64,000 nucleotides of DNA from Sedimenticola sp. (GTDB lineage Bacteria > Pseudomonadota > Gammaproteobacteria > Chromatiales > Chromatiaceae): positions 1 to 64,000 of the forward strand of contig PKUO01000003.1 of the NCBI GenBank assembly GCA_002869585.1, in the 5' to 3' direction. The position numbers and the translations under genes were made by a program. Below the pieces are notes generated by a model, which saw nothing but the letters and a program-made list of their open reading frames with translations, searched no databases and was not told the DNA's origin. Positions 8,934 to 20,766 of this stretch are shown piece after piece; the stretch's first letter is position 1; each line of letters begins with the position of its first letter.

Positions 8934-9242
8934 CTATTCAGCACTCTCCTGAAAAAGTACCGACCAAGATTCCTCAGCACCCGCCAATAAACTCAAGCCA
9001 TCCTGTGAGGGCCGAGGACAGGGTTCAGCACCAAGCTCGTTCGCTACTACGGACGATGCCGGAGGGAAATAGACCTTGACCTCACAATGCAGTCTGCCTT
9101 CCGACTCGTGCCGCATGAAGACCGCCATATCCTCGGGTTTGCCGTTCCGGACATAGGCCGATAAAAAATGCTGTTTGATTTGATCCAGAGGTTCCCAGGC
9201 CAGCAGGCCATCACCAAGGGATTTTTCAAACCAGAGGTCCAT
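8934..9242 (-). CDS. Conserved hypothetical protein
   Basis: A 102-residue soluble protein beginning MDLWFEKSLGDGLLAWEPLD and containing DMAVFMRHESEGRLHCEV. I recognise it as a small conserved gammaproteobacterial family without known function. No signal peptide, membrane segment or metal motif is seen. There is no good ribosome-binding site, but a short upstream frame on the same strand stops 17 bp inside its start, which could allow translational coupling. Confidence 0.65.
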   Translation of the reverse strand: MDLWFEKSLGDGLLAWEPLDQIKQHFLSAYVRNGKPEDMAVFMRHESEGRLHCEVKVYFPPASSVVANELGAEPCPRPSQDGLSLLAGAEESWSVLFQESAE

Positions 9243-9414
9243 CGAATATCAACCGTTGCTTGTCTATGAAACCGTAGTGAAAGAATAGCCCATTGGTTGC
9301 ATCAATATGGGTTTGTTTAATACAGACACTTCCCGCATTTTTTCCCGCCTGAATACCCATAGGGCACAAGGGGACACCTTCAGTAAGATCTAACTGCTGA
9401 AGGGAGCTCCACAC
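9226..9414 (-). CDS. Possible short gene or gene fragment upstream of 8934-9242
   Basis: A 62-codon frame whose product (IDATNGLFFHYGFIDKQRL) has a plausible amino-acid composition but matches no family I know. It overlaps the next gene by 17 bp and could be a leader for it or the tail of a decayed gene. A REP-like hairpin lies just upstream. Support is weak. Confidence 0.25.
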   Translation of the reverse strand: MWSSLQQLDLTEGVPLCPMGIQAGKNAGSVCIKQTHIDATNGLFFHYGFIDKQRLIFDGPLV

Positions 9415-9415
9415 C

Positions 9416-9444
9416 AGGTAGGAGCGGCTTTAGCCGCGATATAA
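9416..9444. repeat. REP-like extragenic palindrome
   Basis: The sequence TAGGAGCGGCTTTAGCCGCG with stem GCGGC/GCCGC and a short loop is the common form of gammaproteobacterial REP elements (GTAGGAGCGGCTTTAGCCGCGA type). It sits between a minus-strand small gene and the acyl-CoA synthetase stop. Only one copy was noticed in the window. Confidence 0.65.
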
Positions 9445-9479
9445 ATCACACAGCAACCCGAGATTCAGGATGCCCAACA

Positions 9480-11033
9480 TTATTTGATAAACTTTTCCCG
9501 CAATCGGGGCTTTTCAATTTTTCCCGTGGCATTGCGCGGCACCTCATCAAAAAAGATGATACGCGGACGTTTGTAACGGGGGAGTTCTTCGGCAAAGGCC
9601 AGTACCTCGGCCTCGCTGAGTGACTTGCCGGGCTTTACCTGGATAATAGCGGTCACCACCTCGCCCAGGCGCATGTCCGGGGTGCCGATCACACCGATAT
9701 CCTGAATCGCCGGATGCGCCATGAAAAAGTGCTCCACCTCGACCGGCGAAACATTTTCGCCGCCGGTGATGATCAGGTCCTTTTTACGGTCCACCAGCCA
9801 GTAAAAACCCTCCGCATCCTTACGGGCGATGTCACCGGTGTGCAGCCAGCCATCGACCACCGTTTCGCGACTGGCCTCCGGGTTGTTGTAATACTCCTTC
9901 ATCACCCCCGGTCCCTTGACCAGCAGTTCACCTGGCTCGCCATCGGGCAGATTATTGCCATCAAAATCGACGATCCTGCACTCCCAGTCAAATCCCGGAA
10001 TGCCAATGGATCCGATCTTGTGGGTGTTTTCGATACCCAGATGAACGCAGCCAGGCCCGGTGCATTCGGTCAGCCCGTAGTTGGTATCGTACTGGTGATG
10101 GGGGAACAGCTTTTTCCAGGCACGGATCAGATTCGGCGGTACCGGCTGGGCGCCGATGTGCATAAGCCGCCACTGCCCCATGCGGTAACGGCTGAAGTCC
10201 AGATCACCGTTTTCATAGGCAATGAGGATATCGTGGGCCCAGGGCACCAGCAGCCAGACAATGGTGGCGCGCTCCTCGGAGATCGCCTCAAGTATCCACT
10301 GCGGCTTGGCACCTTTCAGTATCACGGCCCGCGCACCGACGATAAAACCGCCAAGCCAGTGCATCTTGGCGCCGGTATGATAGAGCGGTGGAATACAGAG
10401 GAAGTTGTCCTCGTGGGTCTGATTGTGGTGGCGGTTCTCGACATAGGCCGCATGTTCCAGGCAACGGTGGGTCAGCAGCACGCCCTTGGGTAGGCCAGTG
10501 GTGCCGGAGGTGAAATAAATGGCCGCCTCGTCGGTGATCTCCATCGCCACCGCAGGGTCCTGATTTGATGCCTCGCGAATAAAATCCGCATAGCGGTCGG
10601 CAAAATCCGGACAGGCATCATCCGCACCGATAAACACATAGTGGCGAACCGTCTTGTCCAGCTTATGCTTGATCTCCGTGATCCGCTCGACAAACTCCTC
10701 TCCGAACACAAATACCTTCGGTTCCGCCAGCAGGCTGCAGGCGAGGATGATATCCGCCTCGAAGCGAAAATTCAGAGGCACCGCCCAGGCGCCGGTACGC
10801 TGTATCCCGAAATAGGTGGGCAGCCACTCCAGACAGTTCATCAGCAGATGCACCACCTTGTCACCCTTGCGCACACCTTTCAGCATCAGCGCGTTGGCAA
10901 ACCGGCTCGCATCCTGATCGAAGGCGTTCCAGGTGATTTCACGCCGGCTGTTTTTTGCCGGCTCACGCTCAACCAGCGCCACCTCGGCGGGATACATCCG
11001 CGCATTTCTCGCCAGAATTTCGGTAATCAGCAT
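9480..11033 (-). CDS. AMP-dependent acyl-CoA synthetase (long/medium-chain fatty-acid ligase type)
   Basis: A 517-residue ANL-superfamily enzyme that activates a carboxylate with ATP and CoA. Seen in order: P-loop YFTSGTTGLPKGV (about residue 175), the GLTECTG A5 motif, GWLHTGDIARKDAEGFY (A7), DRKKDLIITGGENVSP (A8) and the C-terminal catalytic lysine in RNATGKIEKP. The start at MLITEIL is chosen over an upstream ATG at 11096: ACAGGA lies at good distance and family members begin here. The gene stands alone and is divergent from nifJ. The exact chain-length preference cannot be read from sequence. Confidence 0.9.
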   Translation of the reverse strand: MLITEILARNARMYPAEVALVEREPAKNSRREITWNAFDQDASRFANALMLKGVRKGDKVVHLLMNCLEWLPTYFGIQRTGAWAVPLNFRFEADIILACSLLAEPKVFVFGEEFVERITEIKHKLDKTVRHYVFIGADDACPDFADRYADFIREASNQDPAVAMEITDEAAIYFTSGTTGLPKGVLLTHRCLEHAAYVENRHHNQTHEDNFLCIPPLYHTGAKMHWLGGFIVGARAVILKGAKPQWILEAISEERATIVWLLVPWAHDILIAYENGDLDFSRYRMGQWRLMHIGAQPVPPNLIRAWKKLFPHHQYDTNYGLTECTGPGCVHLGIENTHKIGSIGIPGFDWECRIVDFDGNNLPDGEPGELLVKGPGVMKEYYNNPEASRETVVDGWLHTGDIARKDAEGFYWLVDRKKDLIITGGENVSPVEVEHFFMAHPAIQDIGVIGTPDMRLGEVVTAIIQVKPGKSLSEAEVLAFAEELPRYKRPRIIFFDEVPRNATGKIEKPRLREKFIK

Positions 11034-11054
11034 AGAGTGGATCCTGTCAATGCA

Positions 11055-11088
11055 CAGGGGCCGGAGCCAATTTTGACCCCGACCCCTG
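11055..11088. repeat. Imperfect palindrome of the dispersed GGGGTCAGAGTC-type
   Basis: CAGGGG and CCCCTG arms enclose a partly self-complementary core centred on AATT. This resembles widely dispersed gammaproteobacterial extragenic palindromes (CAGGGGTCAGAGTCAA-like). It lies in the 5' leader of the acyl-CoA synthetase gene, about 20 bp upstream of its start. Confidence 0.5.
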
Positions 11089-11196
11089 GCGCGCAATCGT
11101 TCATAACATCATAAAGAATAATGAAATTTTATTAACGATAATATGATCAGGCTCAACCCGCGATGGATCAATGAACTGGTAATAGAGGTGATTTAA

Positions 11197-14907
<3,711 letters not shown>

Positions 14908-14919
14908 AGGAGCAGAATC

Positions 14920-15918
14920 ATGGACTTCACAAGCAAATTTCTCGGACTGACGCTGAAAAACCCCTTGGTGCCTTCGGCCTCGCCCCTGTCGCACAGCATC
15001 GACATGGCAAGGCAACTGGAGGATGCCGGGGCGGCAGCGCTGGTGATGTACTCCCTGTTCGAGGAGGCGGTCTCCCGGGAAGAGGAGAGCATGGTGCATT
15101 TCCTCCATCACCAGGAGATCGGTTTTGGCGAAGCGCAGGACTTTCTGCCTGCGCATATCGATTTTGACAACGCCCTGGATCTCTATCTGGAGAACCTGCG
15201 ACAGCTCAAGCAGGCTCTGGATATTCCCGTGGTGGCCAGTCTGAACGGCATCACCCCGGGAGGCTGGATTGAGCATGCCACAACCCTGGAAAAGGAGGGC
15301 GCGGACGCCCTGGAGCTGAATGTCTACTATCTGCCGAACAATGTCGAGACCTCAAGTGACGAGGTTGAGCGGCGCTATCTTGAGCTGCTCACGGAACTGC
15401 GCGGCAAGGTAAAGATACCGATCAACATGAAGCTCTCGCCCTACTTCAGCGCTCTGGGGCATACCATCAAGGCGATCGAGGCGGCAGGGGCCAACGGCGT
15501 GGCGCTGTTCAATCGTTTCTATCAGCCGGATATCGATATCGACAGCCTGCGCCTCAACCACCGGCTGCACCTCTCCAGCTCGGCGGAACATCTGCTGTCG
15601 ATGCACTGGATCGCCATCCTGCACGGCCATACCGACCTGACCCTGGGGGCCACCAGCGGCGTTCACAACACCGAGGACGCACTGAAGATGTTATTGGCCG
15701 GGGCCGATGTGGTGCACCTGTGCAGCGCTCTGCTCAAACGCGGCCCGGTCGTCCTGGGTGAAATCCTGGCAGGCATGGAGGCCTGGATGGAGGAGAAGGG
15801 TTTCGAATCGATCGAGGAGTTTCAGGGGATGATGAGCCAGCGCAGTGTCGCCGACCCCGGCGTCTATGAGCGCATCAACTATATGAAATCACTCGACAGT
15901 TTCGGCTGGAAGGGTTGA
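14920..15918 (+). CDS. Dihydroorotate dehydrogenase-like flavoprotein associated with PFOR
   Basis: A 332-residue TIM-barrel protein related to DHOD class 1. It begins with MDFTSKFLGLTLKNPLVPSA and carries VASLNG, DALELNVYYL and KLSPYF strand motifs typical of the FMN barrel. It follows nifJ by 12 bp with AAAGGAG before the start, so the two are co-transcribed. It is probably not the pyrimidine enzyme; this subfamily is often found with PFOR and its reaction is uncertain. If the nifJ stop is real, polarity could reduce its expression. Confidence 0.85.
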   Translation: MDFTSKFLGLTLKNPLVPSASPLSHSIDMARQLEDAGAAALVMYSLFEEAVSREEESMVHFLHHQEIGFGEAQDFLPAHIDFDNALDLYLENLRQLKQALDIPVVASLNGITPGGWIEHATTLEKEGADALELNVYYLPNNVETSSDEVERRYLELLTELRGKVKIPINMKLSPYFSALGHTIKAIEAAGANGVALFNRFYQPDIDIDSLRLNHRLHLSSSAEHLLSMHWIAILHGHTDLTLGATSGVHNTEDALKMLLAGADVVHLCSALLKRGPVVLGEILAGMEAWMEEKGFESIEEFQGMMSQRSVADPGVYERINYMKSLDSFGWKG

Positions 15919-15924
15919 TCAAGG

Positions 15925-15961
15925 CGAAAAAGGCACCGGAGTCAATGCAGACTCCGGTGCC
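15925..15961 (-). terminator. Terminator between DHOD-like gene and cytochrome c peroxidase
   Basis: A perfect 12-bp stem (GGCACCGGAGTC, loop AATGCA, GACTCCGGTGCC) is followed by TTTTT on the minus strand. It lies just past the peroxidase stop and also faces the end of the plus-strand gene. Confidence 0.8.
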
Positions 15962-15980
15962 GGATTGTAGCAACTGCGGG

Positions 15981-16973
15981 TCAATCGAACGGCGTCGGTT
16001 GTGGGGTGTTGTCCACGGACGGCGGCAGAATCGGCAGCTGGAACGAGGGCTGATCACCGGTCAGTGATTTCAGGAAGGCCACGATCTGGGCATTCTCCGC
16101 ATCGCTGAACTTCTTGCCCAGTTGCAGGCGTCCCATCACATCCACGGCCTCGGTGAGGGTTTCGGCCTCGCCGTCATGGAAGTAGGGATAGGTCATCTCG
16201 ACATTACGCAGGGTCGGCACCTTGAACATGAAACGATCCGCATCCTTGCCGGTCACGGCACTCAGACCCTCCGCCGGGCTCTTTGCCTGGTAGGGTTCGA
16301 CCACACCCATTTTCTGGAAGGAGTTGCCGCCTACTGCGGGACCATTGTGGCAGGCCACGCAGCCGCTCTCTTTGAACAGCTTGTATCCCGCCAGGGCATC
16401 GGCGCTCAAGGCTTCCTTGTCACCCAGCAGCCACTGATCGAAATCGGAATTTGGCGTGACCAGGGTCTTTTCAAACTCCGCAATTGCCTGGGTCACCTCG
16501 TCGATGGTGATGTTGTCTTCACCGAAAACCAGTTTGAACTCTTTCACATAGCCGGGAATGGACTGCAACAGGTCAACCGCAAGCTGATGGGTAAAGCCCA
16601 TCTCACCCGGATTGGCGATCGGACCACCGGCCTGTTCCTTGAGATCCGCAGCGCGGCCATCACAGAACTGGGCCAGATTGAGGCTGGAATTGAGCACAGT
16701 CGGGGCGTTGATCGGACCCCGCTGCCATTTGTCACCAATCGAGGTCTTCAGATTATCTGTGCCACCCATGCTCAGGTTATGGCAGGAGTTACAGGAGATA
16801 AAACCGGATTTAGACAGACGCGGATCAAAGTAGAGTTTCTTGCCAAGCTCGGCCTGGGCAAGATTGATCTCCTTGGCGGGCTCGATGGGTGAAATCGGTT
16901 CATCGACGGCAAACGCAGGTGTTGCCAATATCATACCCATACACAGTGCAGAAAGTTTCAGTTCCTTATTCAT
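15981..16973 (-). CDS. Di-haem cytochrome c peroxidase (MauG/CcpA family)
   Basis: A 330-residue periplasmic enzyme that reduces hydrogen peroxide with electrons from small c-type cytochromes. A Sec signal peptide (MNKELKLSALCMGMILATPAFA) is followed by two c-haem motifs, CNSCH at about residue 61 and CVACH at about residue 200. The C-terminal YPYFHDG segment is typical of the family. GGAG precedes the start. A FNR/ANR-like site lies upstream, matching the common anaerobic control of bacterial peroxidases. It has its own terminator and stands next to other peroxide-defence genes. Confidence 0.92.
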   Translation of the reverse strand: MNKELKLSALCMGMILATPAFAVDEPISPIEPAKEINLAQAELGKKLYFDPRLSKSGFISCNSCHNLSMGGTDNLKTSIGDKWQRGPINAPTVLNSSLNLAQFCDGRAADLKEQAGGPIANPGEMGFTHQLAVDLLQSIPGYVKEFKLVFGEDNITIDEVTQAIAEFEKTLVTPNSDFDQWLLGDKEALSADALAGYKLFKESGCVACHNGPAVGGNSFQKMGVVEPYQAKSPAEGLSAVTGKDADRFMFKVPTLRNVEMTYPYFHDGEAETLTEAVDVMGRLQLGKKFSDAENAQIVAFLKSLTGDQPSFQLPILPPSVDNTPQPTPFD

Positions 16974-17098
16974 GGGGATTCTCCGGACTACTTAAGTTGA
17001 CAGGCCATGATGTGCAACTGCTCATCAGCTGCGGGGAACATTGAAACCAAATACGCTCAAGCGTTCATTGACAATTCACATTTATTCTCATTCCAATA

Positions 17099-17112
17099 TT
17101 GACCTGGATCAA
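17099..17112. promoter_or_regulatory. FNR/ANR-like site upstream of the cytochrome c peroxidase
   Basis: TTGAC-CTGG-ATCAA matches the FNR consensus TTGAT-N4-ATCAA at nine of ten positions. It is about 126-139 bp upstream of the peroxidase start, in the gap between that gene and the lipoprotein gene. Its position relative to the transcription start is unknown. Confidence 0.55.
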
Positions 17113-17156
17113 ATAAAGGTTTTTCCATCACCAGATCCAACATGCATGAAGAGGGA

Positions 17157-17714
17157 CTATGGATTGAGATGAATCCTGACCTTTGACCCGAGTGCATTGC
17201 GGATCTCCGGCAAGGTCGGCAGGCGTGCATCCGGAAGATCCGCCTCACCCCCATGACAGGTGAGCCGCATCACATCCGGCTGGCGCACAGAATCGAGCGT
17301 GTAGTGGTAGAAGCGCGTCACCGTCGGCGGACCACCCTCGTTATTCCAGTGCCAGCCCGTCAGATAGCGCGAGGCGAGCATCACCCGGCCGGAACCCACC
17401 ACCCGCTCATCACCGATCTCGGTACCGGTGATTATCAGACGATCCGGGCGGATCGCCGTCCCGATGGCCGCCAGTTGTCTAAGCTCGAAATTACAATGGG
17501 TGGTGAAACGGTTCAGATTGCCCAGCTTCACCACCTCGCCATCCTGGAGAAAGACGCGGCTGTGCTCGGTTCGCAGGGGCAGTTCCTCCAGCACTTCGAC
17601 CAGACTGCCAACCGGCAGATGGCCGGAATAGAGGCCCGTTCGATAGCCAGGGGCGGCACAGGCGGTGATCAACAGCAGGAGAGAGATGCCAAGCAACAGA
17701 CGGTAAGAGGACAT
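17157..17714 (-). CDS. Putative lipoprotein, unknown function
   Basis: A 185-residue protein with a lipoprotein signal (MSSYRLLLGISLLLLITAC), the lipobox ending in Cys at residue 19. The mature part shows no family I recognise and should sit at a membrane surface in the periplasm. The start at 17714 is chosen over an upstream ATG at 17774 because AAGGAG lies 7 bases before it. A terminator separates it from the DUF3501 gene upstream, so it may have its own promoter. Confidence 0.75.
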   Translation of the reverse strand: MSSYRLLLGISLLLLITACAAPGYRTGLYSGHLPVGSLVEVLEELPLRTEHSRVFLQDGEVVKLGNLNRFTTHCNFELRQLAAIGTAIRPDRLIITGTEIGDERVVGSGRVMLASRYLTGWHWNNEGGPPTVTRFYHYTLDSVRQPDVMRLTCHGGEADLPDARLPTLPEIRNALGSKVRIHLNP

Positions 17715-17731
17715 GGTCTTTATCTCCTTGT

Positions 17732-17781
17732 GGAGAAAAAATGGCCCCTGGCATGGCTGAAAACAACCACGCACAGGGGCC
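17732..17781 (-). terminator. Rho-independent terminator after DUF3501
   Basis: On the minus strand GGCCCCTG pairs with CAGGGGCC (perfect 8-bp stem), followed by AT and six T. It ends the rubrerythrin-to-DUF3501 gene group. Confidence 0.8.
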
Positions 17782-17820
17782 GGGGGGGACGTTCATGCCA
17801 ACACAAGCCCGGTCCCTGGG

Positions 17821-18402
17821 CTAATTCAGATCACCTGCGAGGGAATCCCGCACCTCGGGTGACAACACTACAGATTCAGTATAGGCCGGATGGTCGATTC
17901 CCGCCGAAACGCTGGCGCCCTGCTTGACTGCGGCCGCCATCGCGGCATCCAACTCGAAACGCACGAAATGGACGGATGAGGTCTTATCCTCGGTTTCGCG
18001 GTCCAGGTCCTCATTGGCGATGGGATGCACCTTGTCAAAGCCGTCAACCTGAACCCAGAGCGCCTTTTCTATGCCGATCATCCGCGCCAATGCAGCCCGA
18101 CGCTCATCGACATCGTTGTACTCGATCATGAAGGTCGCTTTCCAGTTCAGACCGTCCGGAATCAGCGGATTATAGACATCCAGCTCTTCCTGAATACCCT
18201 CCGCTTCAAAGATCTTTTCGATCCTGAGCATCTACTGGACCTGGTACTGCATGGTCAGGGCATCCTCGAAATAGAGCGCGGCGTGCTCGCCAATGGCGAC
18301 CCTGCGGCTTTTTTTGTGCTCCATGACCTTGCTGCGAAAGTCGTTACGGATCTTCGAATACTCTTCCAAGGAGTAGAGCTTTTCGTGTGTCAGTTTACTC
18401 AT
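17821..18402 (-). pseudogene. DUF3501 protein, interrupted by an in-frame TAG
   Basis: The full span encodes 193 residues, the usual DUF3501 length, starting MSKLTHEKLYSLEEYSKIR and ending in GDLN. Codon 57 (18234-18232) is TAG; homologues as I know them read YQVQEMLRIE here, so Glu is replaced by a stop. The frame continues directly with ATG (MLRIEKIFEAEGIQEELD), so an internal restart could yield a 136-residue C-terminal piece. DUF3501 has no proven function but is repeatedly linked with rubrerythrin and GlpC-like Fe-S proteins, as here, suggesting a role in peroxide or iron stress. The start codon lies 20 bp past the EncFtn-like stop. Confidence 0.88.
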
Positions 18403-18422
18403 GCCTTGCAACTCCGCCCCGT

Positions 18423-18710
18423 TCATTCGTGGGCAATGGTTTTGTCGGTGAATAGATAATCCCGCAGCTCTTTGTCGAAGCTGGGATCGCGCCGGCGAAT
18501 CCACTCCAGGACCATCGCGGCGTGCTCTTTCTCTTCATCGCGGTTATGGGCCAGAATCGCCCGCAGTTCGCTGTCGCTGCAGGCATCAACCCGCTGGTTG
18601 TACCAGTCGACCGCCTCCAGCTCTTCCATCAGCGAGACGATGGCGCGGTGCATGTCTTTGGTCTCGTTGCTCAGTTGTTCTGCCGGCTCATGGTAACCTT
18701 CGTTTGCCAT
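18423..18710 (-). CDS. EncFtn-like (encapsulated-ferritin family) ferroxidase
   Basis: A 95-residue two-helix ferritin-like protein. The signature helix MEELEAVDWYNQRVDA and the second helix with LAHNRDEEKEHAAM match the EncFtn family, including the Glu and the EExxH-type ligands that build a ferroxidase centre between subunits. EncFtn proteins normally end with an encapsulin-targeting peptide and neighbour an encapsulin gene. This one stops at TDKTIAHE with no such tail, and no encapsulin is in the window. AGAGG precedes the start. It sits between a GlpC-like Fe-S protein and DUF3501, so iron or peroxide detoxification is likely. Confidence 0.85.
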   Translation of the reverse strand: MANEGYHEPAEQLSNETKDMHRAIVSLMEELEAVDWYNQRVDACSDSELRAILAHNRDEEKEHAAMVLEWIRRRDPSFDKELRDYLFTDKTIAHE

Positions 18711-18752
18711 GGCAACCTCTCCTGTTATTGTTCATGCGTGAATTGATGAGAC

Positions 18753-18777
18753 CGGAGTCAGCCATCGGCCGACTCCG
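18753..18777. other. Intercistronic hairpin upstream of EncFtn-like gene
   Basis: CGGAGTC pairs with GACTCCG and an inner GCC/GGC stem closes an ATC loop. No T tract follows on the minus strand, so it is more likely an RNA processing or stability element than a full terminator. It lies in the 77-bp gap between the GlpC-like and EncFtn-like genes. Confidence 0.5.
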
Positions 18778-18787
18778 ATCCCTTGCA

Positions 18788-20128
18788 TTATAGACCGTAG
18801 GCCTTGCGCAGCAGCGTAATCGGGTGCTCGGAAGGACGCCCCTCGCCCAGGCCATTTTCGATGTGGTGTCCGGCCATGGCGCAGTCGCTGCCGTAGTGAT
18901 CGGCATTGGCGTTCTTCACCCGGCTGACCACCGGTTTGACGATTTTCATTGAGCTCTCATGGAACTCTTTCTTGACCGCGTAGGTGCCATCGTGGCCGGA
19001 GCAGCGCTCGATGATCTCCACCTCGGTATCCGGGATCAGCGACAGGGTTTCACGGGTCTTCGGCCCGATGTTCTGCACCCGCTGGTGGCAGGCGGCATGA
19101 TAGGCGACCTTGCCAAGCGGCTGTTTGAAATCGGTATTCAGCTTGCCCTCTTTATGGCGCAGCATCAGGTACTCAAAGGGATCGTAAAACGCCTCTTTGA
19201 CCTTTTTCACATCTGCGTCGTCCGGATACATCAACGGCAGTTCCTGCTTGAACATCAGCACACAGGAGGGGATCAGGGCGGTGAGATCCCAGCCGTCATC
19301 AACCAGTTTGGCCAGGATCGGGATATTGAACTCCTTGGCCTTCTGTACCGACTCCAGATCACCCAGTTCGAGCTTGGGCATACCGCAGCACTTCTCCTGA
19401 CTGGGGGTGGTGACAGGAATGCCGTTGTGTTCGAACACCACGACGAAATCCTCCCCCACCGTGGGCTCGTTGCGGTTCATGTAGCAGGTGGTGAACAGCG
19501 CCACCTTGCCGTTGGTCACGCCCGCCGGCTCGGCCTGGTGGCTGCTGGTATGGGCGCCAATCCGTTTGCGCAGGGTATTGCTGTGATACTCAGGCAACTT
19601 GGCGTCGGCATGTACTCCCAGCACCGCTTCGAGGATCTTGCGGGTTGGTTTCAGTTTGTTCACGGCGTTGACCACCTGGGACACCACCGGAATGCCAGCC
19701 AGATTGCCTACTGCATCTGTGCTGGTGAGAATTCGGTCGCGGGTCTTCACATCCCCCTGCTGGTACTTGTAGGCCTTGGCCCTGAGCATCAGGTGCGGGA
19801 AATCGAGATTCCACTCGTGGGGCGGCACGTAGGGGCATTTGGTCATGTAGCAGAGATCACACAGATAGCAGTGATCCACCACCTGCCAGTAATCCTCTTT
19901 CTTCACCCCGTCCACTTCGAAGGTGTCTGACTCGTCCACCAGATCGAACAGGGTCGGGAAAGACTGGCACAAACTAACGCAACGTCGACACCCATGGCAG
20001 ATATCAAATACCCGCTCCATCTCCTTGAACAAAGACTCTTCGTTGTAAAAATCAGCACTCTTCCAGTCCAGCGGATGCCGGGTGGGTGCCTCCAGATTAC
20101 CTTCTCGTGTTGATGTCGGCGCTGACAT
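18788..20128 (-). CDS. GlpC-like (heterodisulfide-reductase-type) iron-sulfur protein
   Basis: A 446-residue protein with two 4Fe-4S motifs near the N-terminus (CHGCRRCVSLC at about residue 44 and CYLCDLCYMTKCP at about 90). Two CCG-type cysteine-rich domains follow, with CCGMPKLELGD and a later AACHQRVQNIG plus CSGHDG. It resembles the GlpC/HdrB-like electron-transfer subunits but no glpA, glpB or HdrA homologue is adjacent. Being 57 bp downstream of rubrerythrin, it is a candidate electron donor for peroxide reduction; this is inference. GGGGAGG precedes the start. Confidence 0.85.
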   Translation of the reverse strand: MSAPTSTREGNLEAPTRHPLDWKSADFYNEESLFKEMERVFDICHGCRRCVSLCQSFPTLFDLVDESDTFEVDGVKKEDYWQVVDHCYLCDLCYMTKCPYVPPHEWNLDFPHLMLRAKAYKYQQGDVKTRDRILTSTDAVGNLAGIPVVSQVVNAVNKLKPTRKILEAVLGVHADAKLPEYHSNTLRKRIGAHTSSHQAEPAGVTNGKVALFTTCYMNRNEPTVGEDFVVVFEHNGIPVTTPSQEKCCGMPKLELGDLESVQKAKEFNIPILAKLVDDGWDLTALIPSCVLMFKQELPLMYPDDADVKKVKEAFYDPFEYLMLRHKEGKLNTDFKQPLGKVAYHAACHQRVQNIGPKTRETLSLIPDTEVEIIERCSGHDGTYAVKKEFHESSMKIVKPVVSRVKNANADHYGSDCAMAGHHIENGLGEGRPSEHPITLLRKAYGL

Positions 20129-20185
20129 GATACTGCCTCCCCTAAACTGAGGGCGGCCCGGGAACCCGGACCACCCGAACTGCCA

Positions 20186-20602
20186 TTACTCCATTTCGTT
20201 CAGAGCTTTCTGATAACGATTGGCGTGAGAACGCTCTGCCTTGGCCAGAGTTTCAAACCAGTCTGCGATTTCGTCAAAGCCTTCGTCGCGGGCGGTTTTT
20301 GCCATGCCGTGATACATATCGGTGTACTCGTGAGTTTCACCGGCAACCGCGGTTTTCAGGTTGTCGCCGGTAGGACCGAATGGCATGCCGGTTGCGGGAT
20401 CACCACACTGCTCCAGGTATTCCAGATGGCCGTGGGCATGGCCGGTTTCGCCTTCTGCGGTTGAGCGAAACAGGGCTGCAACATCGTTGTAACCCTCGAC
20501 ATCTGCCTTGGAGGCGAAGTAGAGATAACGACGGTTGGCCTGAGATTCCCCAGCGAATGCGTCCTTCAGATTCTGTTCAGTCTTACTGCCTTTCAATGAC
20601 AT
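20186..20602 (-). CDS. Rubrerythrin (diiron domain only)
   Basis: A 138-residue ferritin-like protein, MSLKGSKTEQNLKDAFAGES onward, with the paired ExxH-type diiron motifs (ETGHAHGHLEYL and ERSHANRYQKAL). It reduces peroxide in the cytoplasm. The C-terminal rubredoxin domain of classical rubrerythrin is absent, so it needs an outside electron donor. It is the first gene of the group running through the GlpC-like, EncFtn-like and DUF3501 genes, and is divergent from oxyR with a candidate OxyR site between them. GGAGG precedes the start. Confidence 0.93.
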   Translation of the reverse strand: MSLKGSKTEQNLKDAFAGESQANRRYLYFASKADVEGYNDVAALFRSTAEGETGHAHGHLEYLEQCGDPATGMPFGPTGDNLKTAVAGETHEYTDMYHGMAKTARDEGFDEIADWFETLAKAERSHANRYQKALNEME

Positions 20603-20706
20603 TCTCGTATCCTCCGATAGTTTGAGTTAGGCACATGCCTGATAATGCACATAGAGATTGTAGCGTAATTCGATAATTACTCAATTCGATTGTACAAATC
20701 ATATTG

Positions 20707-20743
20707 ATAGTCTATACCTATCATTATACAGACTATGAATCAT
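20707..20743. promoter_or_regulatory. Candidate OxyR tetramer site
   Basis: ATAGTCTATACCTAT (20707-20721) fits the half-site consensus ATAGnTnnnAnCTAT with one mismatch. A weaker second half follows after 7 bp at 20729-20743. The spacing is that of oxidised OxyR binding. It lies 24-60 bp before the oxyR start and just over 100 bp before rubrerythrin, so it could control both. Confidence 0.55.
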
Positions 20744-20766
20744 CTCATTTATAAGATTACACCCGC

